DNA of 64,000 nt from Streptomyces griseiscabiei. Its GTDB lineage: Bacteria; Actinomycetota; Actinomycetes; Streptomycetales; Streptomycetaceae. This document shows, piece by piece, positions 47,809-56,663 of the stretch. Within the stretch, counting starts at the first letter, position 1. Each line of letters starts with the position of its first letter. The position numbers were made by a program, and so were the translations under genes. The DNA lies in NCBI RefSeq assembly GCF_020010925.1, contig NZ_JAGJBZ010000001.1, positions 3,389,001 to 3,453,000 of the forward strand, in the 5' to 3' direction. A model generated the notes under the pieces. That model had not been told where the DNA came from and searched no databases. It worked only from the letters and a program-made list of their open reading frames with translations.

Positions 47809-48735
47809 ATGCCGCCACAGAAGCCCGGACCTGATCCGGACCAGAACACGCCCCACCTTCCGGTGCTCAGATCCGCGAAGGTGTGGGAGACGGGTGTCGC
47901 CCCGAACGACACCCGAATACCCGGCACCCGCCGCCTCTGGCTGGCCGGTGCCCTCGCCCTGGCCGTGGTCTCCTCCTGCGTGACCGCGATCACCTTGCAG
48001 GGCTCGGGACCTGACGACTCGTCGGAGCGCAACGGCACCACCACCGCCGCCGACGACCGGATCCTCCCCTCCCTCTCCCTCCCGCCCACCTCGCCCCCGG
48101 CGACCTCGGCGCCGGACGGCAAGAGCGGGCTGTCGGAGCCCCAGGGCTCCGAGGGCGACGCGACGGGCGACGGGGGCAAGGACGAGGGCAAGGGCTCCGC
48201 CGGCTCCAAGGACTCCGACTCGTCCGACGACAAGCAGCAGGGCGGCTCCAAGCCGACCGCCAAGCCGTCGAAGACGACGTCGCCTCCGAAGAAGCCGCCG
48301 TCCACCTCGACCACGCGCAAGTCCGTCCGGTCCGCCAACTACCCGGACCGCTACTGGCACTTGCGCAACGGCGTGATCCAGCTGGACCAGGTCAGCTCCC
48401 GCAGCGGCAGCGAGACCAAGGACGACTCCTCCTTCAAGGTGGTCTCCGGCCTCGCCAACTCCTCCTGCTACTCGTTCCGTATGGCGGACGGCCGCTACGT
48501 GCGCCACCAGAACTTCGTGCTCCGCGCGTCCGGCAACGACGGCTCACAGCTGTTCAAGCAGGACGCCACCTTCTGCCCCCGTTCCGGCTACTCGGGCTCG
48601 GTCATGCTGGAGTCGGTGAACTACCGCGGCTACTACGTCCGCCACCGCAACTTCCAGCTCCGCCTGGAGCGCGCGGAATACGGCGGCCAGTTCTACGCGG
48701 ACGCGACGTTCAACCTGGTGAAGGGCTTCTCCTGA
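47809..48735 (+). CDS. Membrane-anchored AbfB (arabinofuranose-binding) domain protein
   Basis: 308 residues. Cytoplasmic N terminus about 40 residues, one membrane segment (RRLWLAGALALAVVSSCVTA), a long low-complexity extracellular linker (70-170, rich in Ser, Lys, Asp, Gly, Pro), then an AbfB/CBM42 beta-trefoil (175-308): VRSANYPDRYWHLRNGVIQL, SFRMADGRYVRHQNFVLRAS, DATFCPRSGYSGSVMLESVN, YRGYYVRHRNFQLRLERAEY. The YVRHxN repeats bind arabinofuranose side chains in known domains. No catalytic domain is present. It may hold cells or an enzyme on arabinan-containing material. GAAGGAA before ATG. Confidence 0.88.
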   Translation: MPPQKPGPDPDQNTPHLPVLRSAKVWETGVAPNDTRIPGTRRLWLAGALALAVVSSCVTAITLQGSGPDDSSERNGTTTAADDRILPSLSLPPTSPPATSAPDGKSGLSEPQGSEGDATGDGGKDEGKGSAGSKDSDSSDDKQQGGSKPTAKPSKTTSPPKKPPSTSTTRKSVRSANYPDRYWHLRNGVIQLDQVSSRSGSETKDDSSFKVVSGLANSSCYSFRMADGRYVRHQNFVLRASGNDGSQLFKQDATFCPRSGYSGSVMLESVNYRGYYVRHRNFQLRLERAEYGGQFYADATFNLVKGFS

Positions 48736-48750
48736 GCGGAGCCACCACCG

Positions 48751-48801
48751 CGCGTATGAGTGTGGCCCCCGGCGATGCGCCGGGGGCCACACTCATACGC
48801 G
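48751..48801. terminator. Bidirectional terminator, 24-bp perfect hairpin
   Basis: Arms 48751-48774 and 48778-48801 are perfectly complementary around ATG as a 3-nt loop. Lies between convergent genes (stop 48735 plus, stop 48809 minus), the longest perfect hairpin in the window. Confidence 0.9.
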
Positions 48802-48808
48802 TCGTCGC

Positions 48809-49141
48809 TCAGACGTTGAACCCGAGCGCCCTGAGCTGCTCGCGACCGTCGTCGGTGATCTTGTCGGGGCCCCACGGGGGCATCCAGACCCAGTTGATAC
48901 GGAGTTCGTTGACGATGCCGTCCGTGGCGGACTTCGCCTGGTCCTCGATGACATCCGTCAGCGGGCAGGCCGCGGAGGTCAGGGTCATGTCGATCGTCGC
49001 GATGTTCGCGTCGTCGATGTGGATGCCGTAGATCAGGCCGAGGTTGACGACATCGATGCCCAGCTCGGGGTCGACGACGTCGTACAGGGCCTCGCGGACC
49101 TCCTCCTCGGAGGCCGGCTTCATCTCCAGGGTCTCGCTCAT
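48809..49141 (-). CDS. DUF59 metal-sulfur cluster assembly factor (SufT-like)
   Basis: 110-residue MIP18/DUF59 protein: VREALYDVVDPELGIDVVNL, GLIYGI, ATIDMTLTSAACPLTDVIED with the conserved Cys. C terminus VWMPPWGPDKITDDGREQLRAL is typical. Last gene of the suf operon; ATGA overlap with sufU. Family members help deliver clusters to target proteins. Confidence 0.9.
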   Translation of the reverse strand: MSETLEMKPASEEEVREALYDVVDPELGIDVVNLGLIYGIHIDDANIATIDMTLTSAACPLTDVIEDQAKSATDGIVNELRINWVWMPPWGPDKITDDGREQLRALGFNV

Positions 49142-49608
49142 GCCGTCTTCCTTTCGGCGTCGGCGTCGGCGCCCAGCGCCTGGGCCGTCGCGTCCTTCCA
49201 CGCCATCCAGCTGAGGAGGGCGCACTTGACCCGTGCCGGGTACTTGGAGACACCGGCGAACGCGACCGCGTCCTCCAGCACCTCCTCCATCGCGTCGTCG
49301 GGCTCGATCTTCCCCTTGGACTGCATCAGCTCCAGGAAGGTCTCCTGGATCTTCCGCGCGTCGGCGAGGTCCTTGCCGACGAGGAGGTCGTTCAGCACGG
49401 AGGCCGACGCCTGGCTGATCGAGCAGCCCTGGCCCTCGTACGACACGTCCTCGACGGTCGTGCCGTCGTACTTCACTCGCAGGGTGATCTCGTCGCCGCA
49501 CGTCGGGTTCACGTGGTGCACCTCGGCGTCGCCATCCCGCAAGCCCCGCCCGTGCGGGTGCTTGTAGTGGTCCAGGATGACTTCCTGGTACATCGAGTCC
49601 AGCTTCAC
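49138..49608 (-). CDS. sufU: SufU, sulfur acceptor for iron-sulfur assembly
   Basis: 156 residues. Zn/active-site ligands Cys37 (NPTCGDE) with Asp39, Cys62 (GQGCSIS) and Cys129 (VKCALLSW). The insertion typical of SufU (not IscU) is present (residues 75-105). It accepts sulfur from SufS, encoded just upstream with an 18-nt gap. Confidence 0.93.
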   Translation of the reverse strand: MKLDSMYQEVILDHYKHPHGRGLRDGDAEVHHVNPTCGDEITLRVKYDGTTVEDVSYEGQGCSISQASASVLNDLLVGKDLADARKIQETFLELMQSKGKIEPDDAMEEVLEDAVAFAGVSKYPARVKCALLSWMAWKDATAQALGADADAERKTA

Positions 49609-49626
49609 GGTCTCAGCTCACGCCCT

Positions 49627-50883
49627 TCAGCCGAAGAAGTTCCGTACGTGCTCCAGGCCGTCGACCAGTGCGTCGATCTCGGCCGGCGTGGAGTACAGAT
49701 AGAACGACGCCCTGGTGGTCGCGGGAATTCCGTACCGCAGGCAGACGGGGCGGGCGCAGTGGTGGCCGACCCGGACCGCGATGCCCTGCTCGTCGAGGAC
49801 CTGGCCCACGTCGTGCGGGTGGATGTCACCGAGCGTGAAGGAGATCGCCGCGCCCCGGTCCTCGGCCGTGGCGGGGCCGATGATCCTGAGGTCCGGGACC
49901 TCCGTCAGCCGCTTCACCGCGTACTCGGTGATCGCGTGCTCATGGGCGAGGACCTTGTCCATGCCGATGGAGTTCAGATAGTCGATCGCCGCGCCCAGAC
50001 CGACCGCCTGCGCGATCGGCGGGGTGCCCGCCTCGAACTTGTGCGGGGCGGGAGCGTACGTCGACGAGTGCATCGACACCGTCTCGATCATCTCGCCGCC
50101 GCCGAGGAACGGAGGCAGGTCCTCCAGCAGCTCCTGGCGGCCCCAGAGCACACCGATGCCGGTCGGACCGCACATCTTGTGGCCGGTGAAGGCCACGAAG
50201 TCGGCCTGGAGGGCCTGGACGTCCAGCGGCATGTGCGGCGCGGCCTGCGAGGCGTCGATGCAGACCAGGGCGCCGACCTCCTGCGCCCGGCGCACTATCG
50301 CCTCGACGGGGTTGACCGTGCCGAGGATGTTGGAGACCAGCACGAAGGAGACGATCTTCGTCTTCTCCGTGATGATCTCGTCGATGTTGGAGAGGTCGAG
50401 GCGGCCGTCGTCGGTCAGCCCGAACCACTTCAGCTTCGCGCCCGTGCGCTGCGAGAGCAGCTGCCACGGCACGATGTTGGAGTGGTGCTCCATCTCCGTG
50501 ATGACGATCTCGGTCTCGGAGTCCACCCGGTAGGGCTCGTCGGCCCAGCCGAGCATGTTCGCCACGAGGTTCAGCGACTCGGAGGCGTTCTTGGTGAAGA
50601 TCACCTCGTCGCGGCTGGGCGCGTTGACGAAGGCGGCGACCTTGTCACGCGCGCCTTCGTACAGTGCCGTGGCCTCCTCGGCGAGCACATGCACACCGCG
50701 GTGGACGTTGGCGTTGTAGCGCTCGTAGTACTCGCTCAGGGCGTCCAGCACCTGGCGCGGCTTCTGCGAGGTCGCCGCGTTGTCCAGGTACACGAGCTTC
50801 CGGCCGTCGTGGACCTGGCGGTCCAGGATGGGGAAGTCCTTGCGGATCGCCTCGGTGTCGAGGAGGCCCGGCAGCTGTGTCAC
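49627..50883 (-). CDS. sufS: SufS cysteine desulfurase
   Basis: 418-residue PLP enzyme taking sulfur from cysteine. PLP Lys236 in FTGHKMCGPTG, active-site Cys376 in VRVGHHCARP, and LDNAATSQKPRQVLDAL near residue 33 mark a group II desulfurase. GTG 50883 overlaps the SufC stop as GTGA. Confidence 0.94.
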   Translation of the reverse strand: MTQLPGLLDTEAIRKDFPILDRQVHDGRKLVYLDNAATSQKPRQVLDALSEYYERYNANVHRGVHVLAEEATALYEGARDKVAAFVNAPSRDEVIFTKNASESLNLVANMLGWADEPYRVDSETEIVITEMEHHSNIVPWQLLSQRTGAKLKWFGLTDDGRLDLSNIDEIITEKTKIVSFVLVSNILGTVNPVEAIVRRAQEVGALVCIDASQAAPHMPLDVQALQADFVAFTGHKMCGPTGIGVLWGRQELLEDLPPFLGGGEMIETVSMHSSTYAPAPHKFEAGTPPIAQAVGLGAAIDYLNSIGMDKVLAHEHAITEYAVKRLTEVPDLRIIGPATAEDRGAAISFTLGDIHPHDVGQVLDEQGIAVRVGHHCARPVCLRYGIPATTRASFYLYSTPAEIDALVDGLEHVRNFFG

Positions 50884-51644
50884 GCGGATGCGCCACCCTT
50901 CACGTACTTGTCGTAGCCCTCGGCCTCGAGCTGGTCGGCGAGCTCCGGGCCGCCCGACTCGGCGATCCGGCCGTTCGCGAACACATGCACGTGGTCGGGC
51001 TTGATGTAGCGCAGGATGCGCGTGTAGTGGGTGATCAGCAGGGTGCCGACCTCGCCGGTCTCGCGGACGCGGTTGACGCCCTCGGAGACGATACGAAGGG
51101 CGTCGACGTCCAGACCGGAGTCCGTCTCGTCGAGGATCGCGACCTTCGGCTTGAGCAGCTCCAGCTGAAGGATCTCGTGGCGCTTCTTCTCACCGCCGGA
51201 GAAGCCCTCGTTGACGTTGCGCTCGGCGAAGGAGGGGTCCATGTTGAGGCGCGTCATGGCCTCCTTGACCTCCTTGACCCAGGTGCGCAGCTTGGGGGCC
51301 TCGCCGCGGATGGCGGTGGCGGAGGTGCGCAGGAAGTTGGAGACCGAGACGCCGGGGACCTCGACCGGGTACTGCATCGCCAGGAACAGGCCCGCGCGGG
51401 CGCGCTCGTCGACGGACATCTCCAGGACGTCCTCGCCGTCGAGCAGCACGGTGCCGCCGGTGATCGTGTACTTCGGGTGACCCGCGAGGGAGTAGGCGAG
51501 GGTCGACTTGCCGGAGCCGTTGGGGCCCATGATGGCGTGCGTCTCGCCCTGCTTCACGGTGAGGTCGACGCCCTTGAGGATCTCCTTCGTGGCGTTGTCG
51601 GCCTCGACGGTGACGTGCAGGTCTCGGATTTCAAGCGTTGCCAT
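50880..51644 (-). CDS. sufC: SufC ATPase
   Basis: 254-residue ABC-type ATPase of the SufBCD scaffold. Walker A GPNGSGKST (about 40-48), signature FSGGEKKRHE, Walker B VAILDETDSGLD, switch His in LLITHYTR. Drives conformational change of SufB-SufD during cluster build-up. Confidence 0.95.
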   Translation of the reverse strand: MATLEIRDLHVTVEADNATKEILKGVDLTVKQGETHAIMGPNGSGKSTLAYSLAGHPKYTITGGTVLLDGEDVLEMSVDERARAGLFLAMQYPVEVPGVSVSNFLRTSATAIRGEAPKLRTWVKEVKEAMTRLNMDPSFAERNVNEGFSGGEKKRHEILQLELLKPKVAILDETDSGLDVDALRIVSEGVNRVRETGEVGTLLITHYTRILRYIKPDHVHVFANGRIAESGGPELADQLEAEGYDKYVKGGASA

Positions 51645-51651
51645 GGGTGCC

Positions 51652-51987
51652 TCAGGACTCCTGGGTGAGGGAGACGAGCACGTCGTCCCCTTCGATCTTT
51701 ACGGGGTATACGGGGACGGGGCGCGTCGCGGGAAGGCCGGACGGCTTGCCGGTTCTGAGGTCGAACGCGGAGCCGTGCAGCCAGCACTCGATCTGGCAGT
51801 CCTCCACCTCGCCCTCGGAGAGCGAGACGTTCGCGTGCGAGCAGATGTCGTGGATGGCGAACACCTCGCCCTCGGTCTGTACGACCGAGACCGGCGTGCC
51901 GTCGAGTTCCACCCGCTTGGGGGTGTCCTCCTCCAGCTCGCTCAGTCCACAGGCCCGTACGAAACGGGCATGGTCGACGGTGGTCAT
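51652..51987 (-). CDS. Rieske-type [2Fe-2S] ferredoxin in the suf operon
   Basis: 111-residue Rieske-domain protein. Ligands Cys49/His51 (DICSHANV) and Cys68/His71 (ECWLHGSAF). ATGA overlap with sufD. Probably gives electrons for cluster assembly or repair; similar genes sit at this place in other actinobacterial suf operons. Also classed as bifunctional non-heme ferredoxin in some annotations. Confidence 0.9.
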   Translation of the reverse strand: MTTVDHARFVRACGLSELEEDTPKRVELDGTPVSVVQTEGEVFAIHDICSHANVSLSEGEVEDCQIECWLHGSAFDLRTGKPSGLPATRPVPVYPVKIEGDDVLVSLTQES

Positions 51988-53213
51988 CGGCCCGATCCAG
52001 ACACGGTCTCCAGCTCCTCGTCGATCTTCGCGAGGAGGCGGTCCTGGATGTCGTCCACACCGATCTGCTGGACCAGTTCGGCGAAGAAGCCGCGGACGAC
52101 CAGCCGGCGGGCCTCGTCGGCCGGGATGCCGCGGGCCATCAGGTAGAAGAGCTGCTCGTCGTCGAAGCGGCCGGTCGCGGAGGCGTGTCCGGCGCCGACG
52201 ATCTCGCCGGTCTCGATCTCCAGGTTCGGCACCGAGTCGACCCGGGCGCCGTCCGTGAGGACGAGGTTCCGGTTCATCTCGTAGGTGTCGGTGCCCTCGG
52301 CCTTGGCCTCGATCAGCACGTCGCCGATCCACACGGCGTGGGCGCCCTCGCCCTGGAGCGCGCCCTTGTAGACGACGTTGGACTTGCAGTGCGGGACGTT
52401 GTGGTCGACCAGGAGGCGGTGCTCCTGGTGCTGGCCGGCGTCCGTGAAGTACAGCCCGAACAGCTCGGCCTCGCCGCCGGTGCCGGCGTAGGAGACGCGC
52501 GGGTGGAGGCGTACGACGTCGCCGCCGAAGGTGACCACGACGGACTTGAAGCTCGCGTCCCGGCCGATGAGGGCGTTGTGCTGGGCCACGTGCACGGCCG
52601 TGTCGTCCCAGTCCTGGACGGAGACGACGGTCAGCTTGGCGCCGTCGCCGAGGACAAAGTCGACGTTGGCGGCGACGACCGCGTCACCGGTGTGGTCCAT
52701 GACCACGACGGCCTCGGCGAAGTCGCCCAGCTCGATCAGCTGGTGCCCGTAGGCAACGCCGCCCTCGCCGTGCACGGCGATCCGGATCGGCTCGGTGAGG
52801 ACCGTCTCCTTGGGGACGGAGACGACACCGGCCCGCTCGAAGGCCGAGTACGCCTGGGCGGCGACGCGGTCCACGGGGGTGCCGGCCCGGCCGAGGCGCG
52901 GGTCGTCCCGGCCGACGAGTTCCTCGGTGACGCCTTCGGGCACCTGGATGTCGACCTTCAGGCCGGGGCCGTCGGCGACGGCGGTGCCGTCGTGCAGCCC
53001 GCGCAGCCGCGCCAGCGGGGTGAACCGCCACTCCTCCTCACGGCCGTGCGGGACCGGGAAGTCCGCCACGTCGAAGGACGGGGGCGCGCTCATGCGCGTG
53101 GCGACGGTCGACTCGGCGGCAACGGCCACCGCGCCGGCGGTGGTGGACCCCATCGGTGGGGGTCCCCCCGCCCGAGTGGATTCGAGGGTGGGGGCGTTCT
53201 GAGCCTCAGCCAT
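51984..53213 (-). CDS. sufD: SufD scaffold subunit
   Basis: 409 residues. The beta-helix core shows FVLGDGAKLTVVSVQDWDDT, VTFGGDVVRLHPRVSYAGTG, HRLLVDHNVPHCKSNVVYKG and GHASATGRFDDEQLFYLMAR. The conserved His in the last strands and the C-terminal helices match SufD. Partner of SufB and SufC. Confidence 0.94.
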   Translation of the reverse strand: MAEAQNAPTLESTRAGGPPPMGSTTAGAVAVAAESTVATRMSAPPSFDVADFPVPHGREEEWRFTPLARLRGLHDGTAVADGPGLKVDIQVPEGVTEELVGRDDPRLGRAGTPVDRVAAQAYSAFERAGVVSVPKETVLTEPIRIAVHGEGGVAYGHQLIELGDFAEAVVVMDHTGDAVVAANVDFVLGDGAKLTVVSVQDWDDTAVHVAQHNALIGRDASFKSVVVTFGGDVVRLHPRVSYAGTGGEAELFGLYFTDAGQHQEHRLLVDHNVPHCKSNVVYKGALQGEGAHAVWIGDVLIEAKAEGTDTYEMNRNLVLTDGARVDSVPNLEIETGEIVGAGHASATGRFDDEQLFYLMARGIPADEARRLVVRGFFAELVQQIGVDDIQDRLLAKIDEELETVSGSGR

Positions 53214-53267
53214 GGCTGTCGGTCTGCTCTCTTCCTACGTAAGTGACTTGACGGAGACGGCGGTCGC

Positions 53268-54692
53268 TTAGCCGACCGCGCCTTCCATCTGCAGCTCGAT
53301 CAGGCGGTTGAGCTCCAGCGCGTACTCCATGGGCAGCTCCTTCGCGATCGGCTCGACGAAGCCGCGCACGATCATCGCCATCGCCTCGAACTCGCTGAGG
53401 CCGCGGCTCATCAGGTAGAAGAGCTGGTCCTCGGAGACCTTGGAGACGGTCGCCTCGTGGCCCATGGACACGTCGTCCTCACGGACGTCGACGTACGGGT
53501 AGGTGTCCGAGCGGGAGATGGTGTCGACGAGCAGAGCGTCGCACAGCACGTTCGACTTGGAGCCGGGCGCGCCCTCGCCGATCTCGACCAGACCGCGGTA
53601 GGACGTACGGCCGCCACCCCGGGCCACGGACTTCGACACGATGTTCGAGGAGGTGTTCGGCGCCATGTGGACCATCTTGGAGCCGGCGTCCTGGTGCTGC
53701 CCCTCGCCCGCGAAGGCGATGGAGAGGGTCTCGCCCTTGGCGTGCTCGCCCATCAGGTAGACGGCCGGGTACTTCATGGTGACCTTGGAGCCGATGTTGC
53801 CGTCGATCCACTCCATGGTCGCGCCCTCGTACGCCACGGCGCGCTTGGTGACCAGGTTGTAGACGTTGTTCGACCAGTTCTGGATGGTCGTGTAGCGGCA
53901 GCGGGCGCCCTTCTTGACGATGATCTCGACGACCGCGGAGTGCAGCGAGTCCGACTTGTAGATCGGGGCGGTGCAGCCCTCGACGTAGTGGACGTAGGCG
54001 TCCTCGTCGACGATGATCAGCGTCCGCTCGAACTGGCCCATGTTCTCCGTGTTGATACGGAAGTAGGCCTGGAGCGGGATCTCGACGTGCACGCCCTTCG
54101 GCACGTAGATGAAGGAGCCGCCGGACCACACCGCGGTGTTCAGTGACGCGAACTTGTTGTCGCCGACGGGGATGACGGTGCCGAAGTACTCCTTGAAGAG
54201 CTCCGGGTGCTCCTTGAGGGCGGTGTCGGTGTCGAGGAAGATGACGCCCTGCTCCTCCAGGTCCTCACGGATCTGGTGGTAGACGACCTCGGACTCGTAC
54301 TGGGCCGCGACGCCCGCGACGAGGCGCTGCTTCTCCGCCTCGGGGATGCCGAGCTTGTCGTACGTGTTCTTGATGTCCTCGGGCAGGTCCTCCCAGGACT
54401 CCGCCTGCTTCTCCGTGGAGCGCACGAAGTACTTGATGTTGTCGAAGTCGATGCCCGACAGGTCCGAGCCCCAGTTCGGCATGGGCTTCTTCTCGAACAG
54501 GCGCAGGCCCTTGAGGCGGAGCTTGGTCATCCACTCCGGCTCGTTCTTCTTGGCGGAGATGTCCCGGACGACGTCCTCGTTGATGCCACGCTTGGCAGAG
54601 GCGCCGGCCTCGTCGGAGTCCGCCCAGCCGTATTCGTAATTACCCAGGCCCTCGAGCTCGGGGTGGGCTGTCTCCTCGATGGGGAGAGTCAT
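53268..54692 (-). CDS. sufB: SufB scaffold subunit
   Basis: 474 residues. Hallmarks: [13 protein letters not shown] motif ([20 protein letters not shown]), [40 protein letters not shown] with the conserved Cys, and [20 protein letters not shown]. Assembles nascent [4Fe-4S] clusters with SufC and SufD. ATGA overlap with sufR upstream; 54 nt to sufD. Confidence 0.95.
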   Translation of the reverse strand: MTLPIEETAHPELEGLGNYEYGWADSDEAGASAKRGINEDVVRDISAKKNEPEWMTKLRLKGLRLFEKKPMPNWGSDLSGIDFDNIKYFVRSTEKQAESWEDLPEDIKNTYDKLGIPEAEKQRLVAGVAAQYESEVVYHQIREDLEEQGVIFLDTDTALKEHPELFKEYFGTVIPVGDNKFASLNTAVWSGGSFIYVPKGVHVEIPLQAYFRINTENMGQFERTLIIVDEDAYVHYVEGCTAPIYKSDSLHSAVVEIIVKKGARCRYTTIQNWSNNVYNLVTKRAVAYEGATMEWIDGNIGSKVTMKYPAVYLMGEHAKGETLSIAFAGEGQHQDAGSKMVHMAPNTSSNIVSKSVARGGGRTSYRGLVEIGEGAPGSKSNVLCDALLVDTISRSDTYPYVDVREDDVSMGHEATVSKVSEDQLFYLMSRGLSEFEAMAMIVRGFVEPIAKELPMEYALELNRLIELQMEGAVG

Positions 54693-55429
54693 GCGGGGTT
54701 CCTCCCGGCCGTGCTTGCGGATGCGTTGGTGGCTGACTTGGAAACTCTGGGGATGAACGTCGTGCAGACGCCGTCGCCGTGGGCGATGGTGGCCAGCCGC
54801 TGGACGTGCGTACCGAGCAGTTCGGCGAAGAGCTCGGTCTCGGCCTCGCAGAGCTGCGGGAACTGCTCGGCCACATGGGCCACCGGGCAGTGGTGCTGGC
54901 AGAGCTGCTCACCCTGGTGGGGGTGGGGGGCACTGCGTGCCGTAGCAGCGTACCCGTCGGCGCTCAGGGCCTTGGCCAGGGCTTCGGTCTTCTGTTCGGG
55001 GTCGGCGGCCTCGACGGCCGCGCGGTAGGCGCCGGACTCGGCGGCGACCCGGGCGCGGGCGAAGGCGGCGACCGCCTGCTCCCCGCCCTCCCGGTCCGCG
55101 ATCCAGCGGAGCGCGTCCACGGCCAGCTTGTCGTACGACTGGTCGAAGGCGTCCCGTCCGCAGTCCGTCAGGGCGAACACCTTGGCGGGTCGCCCGCGCG
55201 TACGCGCGCCGTAGACGCGCTGCTCACGGGGCTGTACGACGTCGTCGCCGACGAGCGAGTCGAGATGCCGGCGGACGGCCGCCTGGGTGAGCCCGAGACG
55301 CCCGGCGAGGTCGGCCACGGTCGAGGGACCGTGGGACAGGATGGAGCGCGCGACCCGGTTGCGTGTGGACCGGTCCGACCGCAACCCTGCCGCGAGTTCC
55401 TCCTGCGGAGCCTCGCCAACGTTTTTCAC
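54689..55429 (-). CDS. sufR: SufR-type iron-sulfur repressor of the suf operon
   Basis: 246 residues from GTG 55429. Winged helix at about 20-75 ([38 protein letters not shown]). C-terminal cluster ligands in [20 protein letters not shown], a CxxxC...C set as in SufR regulators, which repress suf genes when carrying a cluster. ATGA overlap with sufB confirms the operon. The start is uncertain: a frame extends to 55501, but a TTGCCC/-10-like pair would give a transcript beginning about at this GTG (leaderless), and the operator sits over it. Confidence 0.9.
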   Translation of the reverse strand: MKNVGEAPQEELAAGLRSDRSTRNRVARSILSHGPSTVADLAGRLGLTQAAVRRHLDSLVGDDVVQPREQRVYGARTRGRPAKVFALTDCGRDAFDQSYDKLAVDALRWIADREGGEQAVAAFARARVAAESGAYRAAVEAADPEQKTEALAKALSADGYAATARSAPHPHQGEQLCQHHCPVAHVAEQFPQLCEAETELFAELLGTHVQRLATIAHGDGVCTTFIPRVSKSATNASASTAGRNPA

Positions 55430-55442
55430 AACGCCATTGTTG
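55429..55442. promoter_or_regulatory. SufR operator CAAC-N6-GTTG
   Basis: Exact CAACGCCATTGTTG-type perfect dyad with the CAAC-N6-GTTG form known for SufR sites. It overlaps the predicted -10 region and touches the GTG start codon, so bound repressor would block polymerase. Confidence 0.8.
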
Positions 55443-55500
55443 CGTAATTCCTCAGACAGGGGCAAGCCGCGTCCGGCCGGGCGGGCGGTGCCGTACATCA

Positions 55501-55516
55501 CTTAGGTAAACCTAAG
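55501..55516. promoter_or_regulatory. Iron-box-like palindrome CTTAGGT-AA-ACCTAAG
   Basis: Perfect 7-bp arms around AA, upstream of sufR and 224 nt before the divergent ABC gene. TTAGGT...ACCTAA half-sites resemble DtxR/IdeR boxes, though the spacing is shorter than their 19-bp consensus. The rest of 55430-55739 has no gene. Confidence 0.45.
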
Positions 55517-55739
55517 CTGACCTGCGGAAACGATCACTGATCGATCAAACCGGCGGTGCCCCGAGGGCCGCCCCGGAACACTGCCACACCCGGCCGGCAC
55601 CCCCTCCCACCGGCACTGACAGGGGCGCGCCCCGCGGTCCCGCACGCCGAGCGCCCGCTTCCGTCACGCCGTCCCCGTGCGGAGGAGATCTCCGGACCCG
55701 CCCGACTCGGCACCCGGCCGCGTACCTAGACTCGGGCGC

Positions 55740-56663
55740 ATGCGAAGTGACCCCGTGGTCCAGGTCCGGTCCCTGGTGAAACGCTACGGCGACAAGAGCG
55801 CGGTGGACGGACTCGACCTCACGGCGGGAGCGGGCGTCACCGCCGTGCTCGGCCCCAACGGGGCGGGCAAGACCACCACGATCGAGACCTGCGAGGGCTA
55901 CCGCCGACCGGACTCCGGCTCGGTGTCCGTGCTCGGCCTCGACCCGGTCCGCGAGAGCGCCGCGCTGCGCCCCCGGATAGGTGTGATGCTCCAGTCCGGC
56001 GGCGTCTACTCCGGCGCCCGCGCCGACGAGATGCTCCGCCATGTGGCCAGGCTGCACGCCCACCCGCTCGACGTGGACGCCCTGATCGAGCGCCTGGGTC
56101 TCGGCGGCTGCGGCCGTACGACGTACCGGCGGCTCTCCGGCGGCCAGCAGCAGCGGCTCGCCCTGGCGATGGCCGTGGTCGGCCGCCCCGAGCTGGTCTT
56201 CCTCGACGAGCCGACCGCCGGCCTCGACCCGCAGGCCCGCCGGGCCACCTGGGAACTGGTGCGCGACCTGCGCTCGGACGGTGTCTCGGTCATCCTCACC
56301 ACGCACTACATGGACGAGGCCGAACAGCTCGCGGACGATGTCGCGATCATCGACGCGGGCCGGGTCGTCGCCCAGGGCACGCCCGAGGACCTGTGCCGCG
56401 GCGGCGCCGAGAACACCCTGCGCTTCACCGGCCGCCCGGCCCTCGACGTCAGCTCCCTGCTGAAGGCCCTCCCGGCGGACTCCACCGCCGCCGAGCTGAC
56501 GCCGGGTGTGTACCGGGTGACCGGCAAGATCGACCCGCAGCTCCTCGCGACCGTCACCTCCTGGTGCGCCCAGCACGGGGTGATGCCGGACCGGATCTCG
56601 GTGGAACGGCACACTCTCGAAGACGTGTTCCTCGAACTGACGGGCAAGGAGCTGCGTTCATGA
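55740..56663 (+). CDS. ABC transporter ATP-binding protein (drug/DrrA-type exporter)
   Basis: 307 residues. Walker A GPNGAGKTT (about 40-48), Q-loop in VMLQSGGVYSGARADE, signature LSGGQQQRLALAMA, Walker B LVFLDEPTAGLD, His switch ILTTHYMDEA. C-terminal extension 230-307 typical of DrrA/CcmA-like exporters. Permease follows with ATGA overlap. In streptomycetes an ABC exporter often lies between suf and ctaA; cargo unknown. Confidence 0.9.
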   Translation: MRSDPVVQVRSLVKRYGDKSAVDGLDLTAGAGVTAVLGPNGAGKTTTIETCEGYRRPDSGSVSVLGLDPVRESAALRPRIGVMLQSGGVYSGARADEMLRHVARLHAHPLDVDALIERLGLGGCGRTTYRRLSGGQQQRLALAMAVVGRPELVFLDEPTAGLDPQARRATWELVRDLRSDGVSVILTTHYMDEAEQLADDVAIIDAGRVVAQGTPEDLCRGGAENTLRFTGRPALDVSSLLKALPADSTAAELTPGVYRVTGKIDPQLLATVTSWCAQHGVMPDRISVERHTLEDVFLELTGKELRS

